DNA from: Darksidea phi
Taxonomy: Eukaryota > Ascomycota > Dothideomycetes > Pleosporales > Lentitheciaceae
NCBI GenBank assembly: GCA_030770425.1
Contig: JASJFT010000135.1
Location: 59,775 to 123,774 of the forward strand
DNA length: 64,000 nt
Direction of reading: 5' to 3'
Positions 10,271-19,737 of this stretch are shown one piece after another. The notes beneath the pieces are model-generated. The model was given only the letters and a program-made list of their open reading frames with translations, was not told the DNA's origin and did no database searches. Numbering within the stretch: position 1 is the stretch's first letter; every line of letters begins with the position of its first letter. Both the position numbers and the translations under genes were made by a program.

Positions 10271-11008
10271 ATGCCTAGGCAAAAAACCATCCGTCGTGCC
10301 TCGAGCGACGATAGTTCCGGGGAAGAATGGGAGTATTATGACGAGGGCGGTCCGCAGCCCTCGCTGTCTCACTCAGGGTCCTCACCGCCTGCCGCGTTGA
10401 ACAAAGGTCCTGAGCATTTAACTATATCGGATGATCGCAGTACTGGCAGCAACCTAGAAGTACGGAATCTAGTGGCACTCAAGGACCGAACCGCTTCCGA
10501 TAAACCGTCAGAAACTGTCCCCGGCAGGCGTTCTCAATTGTACAGCTTTAGAGCGGAATATCAAACGCCGCTATCCGCAGCGAAACGGCCTGTGCAGGAT
10601 GTGCAAATGCAGCAGAGATTCGGCCAGCTAAAGTTCGATAAAGCAATGGCTATGGCTGCTGACACTTCAGAGATGAATGACCCCAACATGAATGCCGCTA
10701 TGGATCACATGCCTGAGACAAATATCTTGAAAAGCCAAGGTAATGAGCACCTTGCAGCCAAGTCCAATCATAGCTGGGTAGAAGAACTGTCAGCCACAAC
10801 CGCGAGTAATCATCCCGGCGCAGAAGATACGCACGAAGCGGGCATTGAATCCCTGCAGCAACAGATCACAATGCTGCAGGACAGATTACACAAGCTCAAA
10901 AATCAGAAACAAAAAGAATCTGCCAAGCCGTTTCACGTCCTCTACCGGATAGATCGGGTAAGTTACTTTGATCACCCGGAGTGGACGCAAGGGTACAGCG
11001 CCATTATA

Positions 11009-12337
11009 CAGTCACATGACAGAAGTTCGGCAAACGAACGCCCCACCAAAACGCGACGCGTCTCAACACCTATACTAAAGCCATCCACAACATGCCCCCA
11101 CAACGCTCGTTCGGTACAGAAATTAGTGGAAATCGTCGCCCTAATGGAGAGCTATCTACCGACGCGCGTATCAGTATTATTTCGAAATCTGAGGCTGGCG
11201 TAGGCACGAGAGAGCTCGCGGCTGAGTTCGGCGTCGCGCGTACAACTATATACAGAACCCTTCGCAGATACAGCAAAACAGGCAGCAACGCCTCACGCCC
11301 TCGCTCTGGCAGGCCTCCTATACTCACGAAGAGGGAGAAGCGAACGCTATTACGACATGCCCGAAAAACCCCAAAGATTTAATATAAACAGCTTATCGAG
11401 GAAGCCTACCTAGGGAAGGACTACTCCCGCCGCACAGCCTATAGAGCCTTAAAAGACGAGGGCCTTACTAACTTCAGGGCAGCTAGAAGGCCTAAAATCG
11501 ATAGGGCCACCGCTTAGAAACGCCTAGAGTTCTGCCGCGCGTATAGGAATATCGATTGGAAACAGGTGACTATTCGGTTCTCAGATGAGTGCTCAGTTCA
11601 GAAGGGCGCAGCGCCAAATTCTGAGTGGGTTTTTCGATACCCATGGGAGAAATGGAATTACTCTATAATTACAGAGCAGACTACTGGCCGGCTGCCTTAG
11701 CAGATGGTGTGGGCTTCTATATGGATCGATTCTAGACGGCGTACTCAGAGATCTCTACTTATTATCATGGAGAGGGACCCCAACGCCCCGCGCGGAGGTT
11801 ATTTAGCAAATAGCTATATCAGCGCCCTCGAGGAAGGCCTTCTGCCTAGTTATCAGGCAGGAGATCGATTTATGTAGGATAACGCGCGTATCCATACTGC
11901 GCAGAGTACGGCAGAGTTCCTAGAGAATCACGGGATCTGGACTATCGATTTCCCACCCTATTCACCAGATCTTAACCCTATCGAACACCTCTGGTGGGCG
12001 CTCAAACAGCTACTCCAGAAGCACTACCCTCATCTATCGAATCGTGGGCGCGGCCAGGAGGAGTGGAATCAGTTCTGTGAGGCGTTGAAGGACTATTAGC
12101 GTAGGATCCCTACAAAACAGATTCGTACCCTCATTATGAGTATGAAGCGAAGAATTCAGGCCTGCCAGCGCGCGCGTGGGTATCAGACGAAATATTGAGC
12201 TTCAGTTACCCTGGAAAACACGAAAAAGCCATGTATTTACTATATAGTTCACTATAGTGGGGGGGTTGTTGATGGGGGCTGATCGGCTGCCGAATTCGGA
12301 ATAGGCGTTCGTTTGCGAAACTTTTGGCCTAGTACTG
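11009..12337 (+). mobile_element. Tc1/mariner DNA transposon, 1329 bp, degenerate
   Basis: The element begins with CAGT at 11009 and ends with ACTG at 12337, flanked on both sides by TA (11007-11008 and 12338-12339), the target duplication of the superfamily. The 34 bp terminal inverted repeats share CAGT, AGTT and CAAACGAACGCC near their inner end, with divergence between. Removing the element plus one TA restores the reading frame of the host DUF7025 gene. The length is typical for Tc1/mariner. The transposase inside carries five stops, so it is not autonomous. Confidence 0.92.
11092..12198 (+). pseudogene. Tc1/mariner transposase, five in-frame stops
   Basis: One frame runs from ATG 11092 to TGA 12196-12198 (369 codons) with stops at 11380, 11515, 11698, 11875 and 12097. 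N-terminal helix-turn-helix: TRELAAEFGVARTTIYRTL, then a GRPP linker (SRPRSGRPP). DDE core: FSDECSVQKG (first Asp), DNARIHTA (second Asp) and PPYSPDLNPIEHLWW (third acidic residue, Glu of IEHLW). The stop before DNARIHTA stands where relatives have Gln (CAG to TAG), and three others also fit CAA or CAG to TAA or TAG. The fifth (DY-stop-RRIP) more likely replaces Trp (TGG to TAG). All are the transitions RIP makes. Otherwise the protein is well preserved, so the damage looks light or recent. Confidence 0.9.
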
Positions 12338-13640
12338 TATCACGCGTACCAGTGCAAAACCTCGACTTGTTCCTAGAGAGAAATAAGAGCGTCCTATTCA
12401 TCGTTTACCGAGACTTCACTGTTACTCAAAAGCCTGAAAACGGAAACACAATACACCGACCGAGGCACTTAGAGGAAAGCATCCATCCTGTTGAAAAGCG
12501 TCTTCGTAGGGCGAAGTGGCTGTTACGAAACAATTGGCGATATGAATCTTTCCTCCGGGGGTTCTACAATACTGGAGAAGTAAAGGCACCGTACCTGTTC
12601 ATCTATCATGATCGGCATTGTTGGGTGGATATCTTGATGGGGTTTTCTAGGCATGTTCGCGAGCACCTGACCGTCGTCGCGCGATATGTGTCGCAGAATT
12701 ATGGGCATGAGTATGCAGCAGCTGACGCTCTCTTCGAGCGACGAAAGGTTTCTGTGAATTTTGTCAAATATCTGTTTCAGCCTGGAGACGTTCTGGTCTC
12801 ACGGACCGATGGTCGATATCGGGGTCTCGTGGCAAAATCTTGGCCTGAATTGACCGAGGAATCCGGCGAAACGCCCGAAATCGCAACATCCGATACAGAC
12901 AGCAATTATGGGTGGGGCGAATATCCACTGAAATCTGATCCCCACGCGCCTTCCGAAAATAGCGGAGCCGTGCCGGATTCTTTCGGCGGATTTCACAAGG
13001 CAGTTCCCCTCACCCGGGGAAAGAAAAATGGACCCGTGCAGAAGTCTGGTACTACAGACATCTCTAACAAAGTATTTCGGATCCAAGTCTGGAAATGGAG
13101 CTTCGACGGTGATTTCAAGCGACAAAAAGACGAAGTCTCCCTCTACATGTCTCAAAAGACAACCAATATCTCCACAGAAGCTGCGGAGTGGAATATGCAT
13201 GACTTGAATATATACCCTCTTAGACTCGCTCCCAGGTCAGTTGTGGATCAACTTGGAGGCCGAGGCAGGATGTTTTGGAGATGTCGCAAACGATGTCTCG
13301 TTTCGTACCAAGAATCGGGTACGGAGGCTCAGGATGAGGTAGGTCAAACTCCGTTGATGGATGCATATTAGCATCGCAGTATTAATGCACAGACTGACCG
13401 TTAGAGCGTTTCATGATCGACTTTCATACCTTCCGCAAGCTCCATCCCGAGAACAAGAGCCACACGATAGGAAACCCAGTGGAGACCATGAGCCAAGATG
13501 AGATGGACGAAGAAGAACCACCGGACGAAGCATTTCTCTACCTTGTACCATTCCAGACTAAAGGCTTCAATTTGCGAACCAAGAAATGGCTCGATCTCGA
13601 CATGGATCAGATCCATCAAAAAACTCCTTACAATACGCCT

Positions 13641-14850
13641 GGGTTTAAATCCCGACTATTTAGTTCGAGCCTTACACTCTTCAAAATTCCCAAGACAAAC
13701 CCTTTTGTATGTCCAATACACACATTTTCAATAATTCATTATCATCCAAATTATTAATATATCTTACCTAGCTTCACCTCAGATCAGAAAGAATCAGTTG
13801 TGTTTGTCACCTTTGAACGGACTTCAAACAGAGCGTACGACCGGCGTTTCAAAATGACAATTTGTTATTAATAGGATGGTAAATGGTAGCAGGTATAATT
13901 AGAGCTTCTAGTACGACTAAAAGCGCATTCATCTCGACGTACAGGCCACAAGAACCGTTCACCGAACAGAAGGGTCTTATAAATATGAGAGGATCATATC
14001 CAGCTTGGGACGTAGCATGTAGACTCTCATACAATATCAGGCCGACCCGTCTGAAGTGCGTAGCCTCTCTCGTGGTGCCATCCCTACACATGCACACTAG
14101 GCCAGTACCCGCGAAGCACGCCAATTGCCTCCCCAATAAACACTTTCGACGATACACTTCATAGGATAGAGCGTCGAATAGCTCTGCAAACCAAGAACAA
14201 TCTAAATCGTAGAAGGTTTGTTGTTATTGCATCGCGTGCGCAGGTGTGATTGCATAACAGCACCCACATCATTGCGACGCATGTGCAGAGTCTTGATATC
14301 GCGTGTCTTTACGGGACTTCCATACCATAAGGTCAATGAATTCATGCTTTGTAGCAGGACGCTTTGGCTGTTTTCATAGACTAGGCCACAGCACCACACA
14401 GCCGGCTAAGACCGAGAGACGTTTTGCAAGTGCGGCTGGTGAGTGTCACAATATGACCGAGCCAGAACTGAGAAGTATATAAGCCCAAGTCCAAGCTCGA
14501 ACAATTTGACTGATGATTGTGGTAAGGTTTCCATGGGGTTTTAAGCTGACTTTGATAACAGGTTTTGGGTGGCAAGGCTGTGCACAGCCTCGCACTTTCG
14601 TGTTCTTCCGAATCACGCCAACCCAGCCACAAACGAAAAAATCCAGCTCAGCTCACGCGCGGCGACTAAGATGGGATGCATTGAGGGCGGGGAGAAGTGG
14701 AGAGGGACAGGATGGTTCGATCTCGAGTCGATGTTGTGGTGGTCCGGGCTTCGATTGACTCGGTGAGGCAACCATCGATTGGTGGTTGCACTGTGCCAAG
14801 CGCCAAACTCGCGGCACCGCCAAATCCCCCGCCAACCTCGCAGCCGCATC
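13641..14850. other. Gene-free stretch, no supported feature
   Basis: Ordinary composition with only unrelated short frames. The missing AAA-ATPase core of the upstream gene was looked for here on both strands and not found. No RNA gene or repeat is evident. Confidence 0.45.
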
Positions 14851-14856
14851 CAACAT

Positions 14857-15315
14857 CTAACTAAAAGCAGTCGCCGTCCTAGCCTGTACCTGCTCCAGCT
14901 TGCGCAGATCCTTTTCTAGTTCCCGCTGTGGACTCTTTCTGATCATGGTCTCTTGCTTCCGTTCGGAGACCCTGGCCCGGTTCCGCTTTGCCATGGGTAC
15001 GATTTTGGAGCTCGCTACACTAATCCCAGCAGGTCATGTGCTCTCTGGAAGCAGCAACTCACTCTCCCCTCCCCCTTCATATATGCCCAAAAACTCAACG
15101 CCTCCGGCGCAACCCTATAGCGGGTGCGGGTCGGCCGTCCTCCCTGCTAGCGTCACCAAGGTGTTCGTCCGCTTCTCAAGATATTGTATAAGCATCTTCA
15201 GCCTAGTTGCATGCGAATTCGCCTTCAGCTGCAGCATGACTTGCTGCATGTCAGCCTTTGTCAGCCTTGCCACGTCACACTGTGGGCTGTGCCATCGGCC
15301 GCACCGATGAAATTA
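14857..15315 (-). other. Possible minus-strand small gene (two helical coding-like segments)
   Basis: Two minus-strand stretches look more coding-like than their surroundings. About 15315-15135 reads LTKADMQQVMLQLKANS then KMLIQYLEKRTNTLV (amphipathic helix) and ends at a stop. At 14994-14857 an ATG frame of 45 codons is rich in Lys, Arg and Glu (AKRNRARVSERKQET, ELEKDLRKLEQVQ). A GTGAGT donor and ATTAG acceptor lie between them, but no splice combination I tried joins both in frame. I do not recognise the family. A chance antisense frame is quite possible. Confidence 0.22.
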
Positions 15316-15369
15316 ACGGGGCATCTCGCACGGGCGTGCACTCAATGCTGTTGCCTAATGCAGCGAAAC

Positions 15370-15376
15370 TATATAA
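15370..15376 (+). promoter_or_regulatory. TATA-box candidate for the metalloprotease gene
   Basis: TATATAA at 15370-15376 in a GC-rich promoter-like context (followed by CCCCCGCCCCC), 212 bp upstream of the ATG at 15588. The stretch between is C/T/A-rich like a fungal 5' UTR. Assignment is by position and motif only. Confidence 0.35.
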
Positions 15377-15587
15377 CGCCCCCGCCCCCACGACTCAACT
15401 TACTCGCCCCGCCAGAGCGCTTTATGTCTAGAGCACTACAATTTGTCACATCTTAACTTGCAAACCTCCATAACTACCATCCAACACAACCCTTGCTAGC
15501 GCCGCATTGCTTTCATCACCCTAAGCGTGTCTGCGTTATACGAATCGCACCCTAGCTCCAGCACATCTTACACTGTTATCGACGAAC

Positions 15588-16676
15588 ATGGCTCCGAACC
15601 AAACACGATCACAAAGACGCAGTGCTCTCCTCCTCAATGGGCCGCGTGTACCATCAGGCCACTTTATGGATGTCATCTTCCATAACAAAGCCCAACACGA
15701 CGAGTTTACAAGTGAGGACATCAACTCGATCGTCCGAGAGTGCTTCGAGAAGTTAGAAAAATATGCCATGGTCACTTTTTTCTTCCCAAAAGAACCCCAT
15801 GGGATGCTACCGGATATTATCGTTGCCTACAGGACGGTTGACGGCGAAAAAGTAGCAGGGTGTACAGAGCTGGGCGTATCCTTGTCCGCTTTCAAGGCAA
15901 GGATTTCGGGCCGGCCAACTTTGGAATTAACGCTGGGCCGACAAGCGAGCAAAGCGAGTATCAAGGGTGTAGCTTGGCACGAGCAGTTGCATGCCTTGGG
16001 CTACGGCCATGAACACCAACGTCGTGACGCGCCTTTCGAGTACAAACCCGTATCATCCTGTGCGCGGATTCTGGGATTTTCCGAGGAGGATATACAGACG
16101 AACCTTACTAATCCAGAGGGTGACTCCGATGATGAATACACTCCAGATTTCGACCCATACTCCAATAGCGGTTACAAGGTCTCTCCAGTGCTCACTCGCA
16201 ATGGGAAGGGAAACCCGGGTGCCCCTGGGTGTTCCCCACACGCTATGGTTGCCAACCTGGAACTCTCATCCTGGGATACAACGTCATTGCAACGTTCCTT
16301 CCGAACGACAAATCACAACCACAGACACATCGGATGGAGTAGAGTACAGTCACAGCCTGCGCGACATTCTCTCAACGCTTATCGGTCCCTGGTGAAAGGT
16401 GGGAAGAATAGCAGATCAGCGGAACGCACTGCCCATGTGCACTACAGGTTGAAATACCTGTATGAAGCAAGCTTGTGGGAGCCAGAGGTCTCGTCTGAGC
16501 TGACGTACCACTTTTAAGCGACTCCATGCGTCCCAGAGCGCCCATCTGGATCGACGTACCAGCGTGAAGCGATCGAATACGACGCAACGCTCTCGTCTGA
16601 GCGAAAACATGATCGTGAAGCGACCGAATATGAGCCAACGCTCACGCGCTCATCTAAGAGGAGCCGCCGACGTTGA
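15588..16676 (+). CDS. Astacin-like (M12A-type) zinc metalloprotease, C-terminus cut by a stop
   Basis: ATG 15588 to TAA 16515-16517 gives 309 residues; the same frame continues open for 52 more codons to TGA 16674-16676. The zinc site is clear: HEQLHALGYGHEHQ with His131, Glu132, His135 and His141, the HExxHxxGxxH metzincin signature, and the HEHQR extension points to astacins. The usual Met-turn (S-x-M-x-Y) appears as SNSGY at 192-196, with Ser194 in place of Met. No signal peptide (start MAPNQTRSQRR), so probably intracellular, unlike secreted astacins. Residues after about 215 resemble no protease I know, and other frames there look partly coding, so a frameshift or missed intron is possible. 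The end consists of 17-residue repeats, the second of which holds the TAA. A basic end (KRSRRR) would follow if the stop were absent. Activity is doubtful because of the Met-turn change. Confidence 0.65.
16443..16646 (+). repeat. Four 51-bp (17-residue) tandem repeats
   Basis: Units at 16443-16493, 16494-16544, 16545-16595 and 16596-16646. Units 2-4 start with TCTG and units 3-4 share GTGAAGCGA; all four encode Ala at position 9. Position 8 is Glu in units 1, 3 and 4 and the stop TAA in unit 2. The array is in frame with the metalloprotease gene. Confidence 0.75.
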
Positions 16677-16944
16677 GTAAATGCATGGACGCCAAAGACC
16701 GCAATTAGGTGCTACGTGGAGGACAGTTCGGATTCAAGGCAGTAGGTCAAGACTCGAGGACATCTCATGGTTGAGGGGCGAAGGCGGTGTTCAGTACGGA
16801 GGCGCATTTCAAAAGTTCTTGCCTGCCAAGGCGCTGATCAACGCACAGACCAGCTCCTGAGTTAGGGGTTACAGTGGTATTTTCATAGTGAATTGATATT
16901 GCTCTACTTTTTGAACTGCTTTGTATGATCTCTACCCTCCTTAT

Positions 16945-17565
16945 ACTCGTTACCACCTTTGAGTTCAATGATTTTTTGAACGTAAATTGGAATCCTCTCT
17001 ATTTAAGCTTGTATCCGTTCTTGAGGGAGATCTTTTTAAGCTGCCTCCTATCGGTGAATTGCTTTTATTTTACTTTTAGGTGGTCCTTTTTTTGTAGTCT
17101 CCTTCTTAAGGTAGAACTAAGTAGGTTTAATTGCGTTCAAATCAGGTGAGTTACTAGGCTATTAAAGCTTCTTAACTTGCTTCTGTGAATAGAGATAGGA
17201 CTGAGTATGATGGGCGTGAGCAGGAGCTTTATCTTCTTGAATAATCGTCTCTGGCCTATCAAGCTTGCACCTCTTTGCAAAAGGGAGAAGCTTAGGTATA
17301 AGAATCTCCTTTTGATAGCGCCACCAATCAATACCTCCTTTTTTACCTCGCGATAGCTTGCCGGTCTTTGTAGTAAATTTCTACGTAGGTTTTTGGCCTG
17401 GTTTATTCTTTAGTTCTATCCTGGCCATACTGGAAGTTAATTTCTACTTAGCTCGCAGTACAGGCTTAAGAGCTTGATTTATTTCTTTAATCTGCTGTTT
17501 GTAACAACGCGCAGCTGGCCCTGCTACACAGACGGCCAAGACGAGCTTTCGAGATCGCGTCGGAC
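16945..17565 (-). pseudogene. RIP-damaged DDE transposase (Tc1/mariner-like, DDE_3 type)
   Basis: Read on the minus strand, one frame gives GGIDWWRYQKEILIPKLLPF, then IIQEDKAPAHAHH (second catalytic Asp), then two adjacent stops, SPDLNAIKPT, stop, FYLKKETTKKGPP and a tail with further stops. SPDLN followed by a Trp-like stop and YLK..TTKKG is the third-acidic-residue region of fungal DDE_3 transposases (the Glu reads Lys here, GAG to AAG). At least seven in-frame stops are seen, most explained by CAR or TGG to stop. The N-terminal part runs into the AT-rich block and is unreadable. Ends and inverted repeats were not located. Confidence 0.75.
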
Positions 17566-18203
17566 CGACCCTGATCCGATTCGGATCCCTATCGGTCATG
17601 TGACCTTGACTTCCTAACCCCATCCGAATTAGACTCGATTCGGACTTGTAGCTCCAGATACCGAATCCCTATTATATTAGGTTATAGTCCGCCCCGCCTC
17701 TAGTATTATATAATCCTTTAGTCGGTAGTTAGTTATTCCACGCTAGGTATATTTAATAGAGAATACGGTACTAGATAGTTCCGTAGCTTTTTAGTATCCT
17801 TTCGTACTAGACCTATTAGCGTCTTAATTTATCTTTAATTACTTTTCTATACGTACTCCTATATACCTCTAACTAGGACCCTACTAGATACGAATTCTTA
17901 AGTAACTAGTATCGATATAAAAGATAGTCTTTATAATAGAGGTTATAATAGTAATAATAAGATTAGTAATTTCTTAAATAGTAATCGCTTAATAATTAGA
18001 AAGAGTATTAAGTTTATAGTCTTAAGTTATAAAATTTTATTAAGTAGATATAATAAGTTTCTTTATAACTTTAAGTCTAAGTACCTATTAATTTTCTTAC
18101 TATAGGATAATTCTTACTATATAATAAGATATAGTATCTAGTTTATTTATATATAATACTATCCTCTTTATATATAAATCCTATACTTAATTTACTACTA
18201 TCT

Positions 18204-18636
18204 TATTATATATTATACGTACCTTTATACGGAATCTAGGTTAGAACTAATAGAATATTTATTATACTATTAGTTTCTAATAGATTAAGATTAAATTAAC
18301 AAATTCTATTACTAGAATAACTACTTAGGAAAGATCTAATCTTATTTATAAGTATTAGATAAAGAACTAAAGATTAACTATAAAGAATTAAGATAAAAAT
18401 CTAGGAGATTCTCTACTCTCTTATATCTATTCTACTTTACCTTACTCTACTTACTCTATTTACTAAGATATAGATTAAATAGATTATTATTAGTTATACT
18501 CTATTTACTCTATTTACTAAAATATAGATTAAGTAGATTATTATTATATAATATTAGATTACTAATTAAGCCCTTATCTTAGCTTTTAATCTTCTTAGAA
18601 TACTCTATATTCTATAGTTCGCGTAGAGTTATAATA
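18204..18636 (-). repeat. LTR of B1 (3' LTR)
   Basis: 433 bp, same length and ends as 32200-32632, 47073-47505, 54001-54433 and 59347-59779, and inverted at 32765-33197. Contains an internal direct duplication of about 70 bp (CTCTATTTACTAAGATATAG units). Confidence 0.85.
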
Positions 18637-19274
18637 CTTACTTTTCTCTTTAAAGCTTTATTCTTAAAGTTATATTTTTTTTTTATAATCTTATTTAGTA
18701 GTAGTTTAACTACTTTAGTAATTTCTTTTATATTATACTATAACTCGTATATATATACTAGTAATTCTTTTCTTAGTCTAGTACTCTAGTTATTTTACTC
18801 TTTACCTAGGTATAAGAGTAGGTAATATTCTACTTTATAAGTATTTAAGCTTTATTCTTTATTTTTTTTTTAGATTCTAATAATATCTAAAGGTCTTAAG
18901 ACTTTTATAGCTCGTTATCTTTATCTTATCTATTACGTCCTTTATTCTAGTTATATAATACTATTAGCTTAATTATATTTAAACTATTAATTTATTAGTT
19001 ATAAATATAAGATATTATTATCCTTAGTTTATTATAGTAAATATCTTTCTCGAAATATTTTTTATAATTTAGTAGTAACTAATAAGTCTCTTATTCGTAT
19101 TAAAGAAGAGTATTTTTAACTTCTATCTAAACTAGAGTCTATTAAGAATAAAGAGTTAGATATTTAAATTTATAAATAATATATCTATATATAACTAGCT
19201 TAATATAATATTTATTAATATAAGCTTCTTAATTATAAGTTAGTTTTAATCTCTAAGTTAGAAAAATTAGAATA

Positions 19275-19737
19275 TATTAAACGGGGTCCGGGCCCGATGG
19301 GTTATTTAGCCTCGTTTAAGGTTTATACTTAAGATAGGAATAAAGAAGTAGAAATAAGTAGATAATAGTTTAATTACGTTGATAGGCTAGGATTAATCTA
19401 GATTTAAATTAACTATAAGAGAAAAGACTATCTAGGAGATTTATAGTTATTATATATTAATTTAATTTTCTTAGATCTATAGCTTTATACCTATAAATCT
19501 ACTAAGCTATAGCTCTATAGCTCTATTCTAATAGATCTACTAAGCTATTATATAACCCTTAGATCTATCCTCGCTAAGGTATAGATCTATTATATAACTT
19601 TCTAGTAAAGTCGTCCGTACTAATTATCGTTTATACTATAGTCGTAGTCGTCGTATTTCGTATTAGAGCTAGTAATAGGTTTAATCTTAGATAGCTCTTC
19701 TTACTACTATTCTATAGTATATATTTAGTTTATAATA
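19275..19737 (-). repeat. A1 3' LTR
   Basis: 463 bp, near-identical to 25876-26338. Ends TATTAAAC...CGTAATA-like, i.e. TG...CA after RIP. The GC-rich segment at its low-coordinate end has survived because it contains no CpA. Confidence 0.88.

Larger units (their letters stand above)
10271..13640 (+). pseudogene. DUF7025-type AAA-ATPase gene, split by a mariner element and lacking the AAA core
   Basis: ATG at 10271 (context ACCATGC) is preferred to 10238. Segment 1 (10271-11008) encodes a charged, disordered N-terminus, a short coiled coil (ESLQQQITMLQDRLHKL) and the start of DUF7025 (FHVLYRIDRVSYFDHPEWTQG). Segment 2 (12340 to about 13338) continues exactly in phase: VPVQNLDLFLERNK, APYLFIYHDR, YAAADALFE, YLFQPGDVLVSR, FRIQVWKWSFDGDF, FWRCRKRCLVSYQE. 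An intron (about 13339-13406) leads to FMIDFHTFRKLH and KGFNLRTKKWLDLDMDQI, the DUF7025 end. In relatives an AAA+ ATPase module follows; here the frame drifts after about 13620 and no Walker A or B motif is seen up to 15 kb. Between the segments sits a Tc1/mariner element at a TA. So the gene has at least two lesions: insertion and C-terminal loss. Relatives are BCS1-like or general AAA-ATPases of unknown role. Confidence 0.8.

Noticed and set aside
13849..14399. Short frames on both strands after the DUF7025 gene
   Set aside because: Mutually overlapping, no family motifs, no AAA-ATPase signature.
14900..15456. Plus-strand frames rich in Cys, Ser and Pro
   Set aside because: Composition is typical of the antisense of a charged coding or promoter region; no domain.
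16372..16638. Minus-strand frame of repeats (LHAGTS-like units)
   Set aside because: It is the antisense of the 17-residue repeats of the metalloprotease frame, which fit better on the plus strand.
16925..17149. Plus-strand hydrophobic frame
   Set aside because: It is the antisense of the RIPed DDE transposase.
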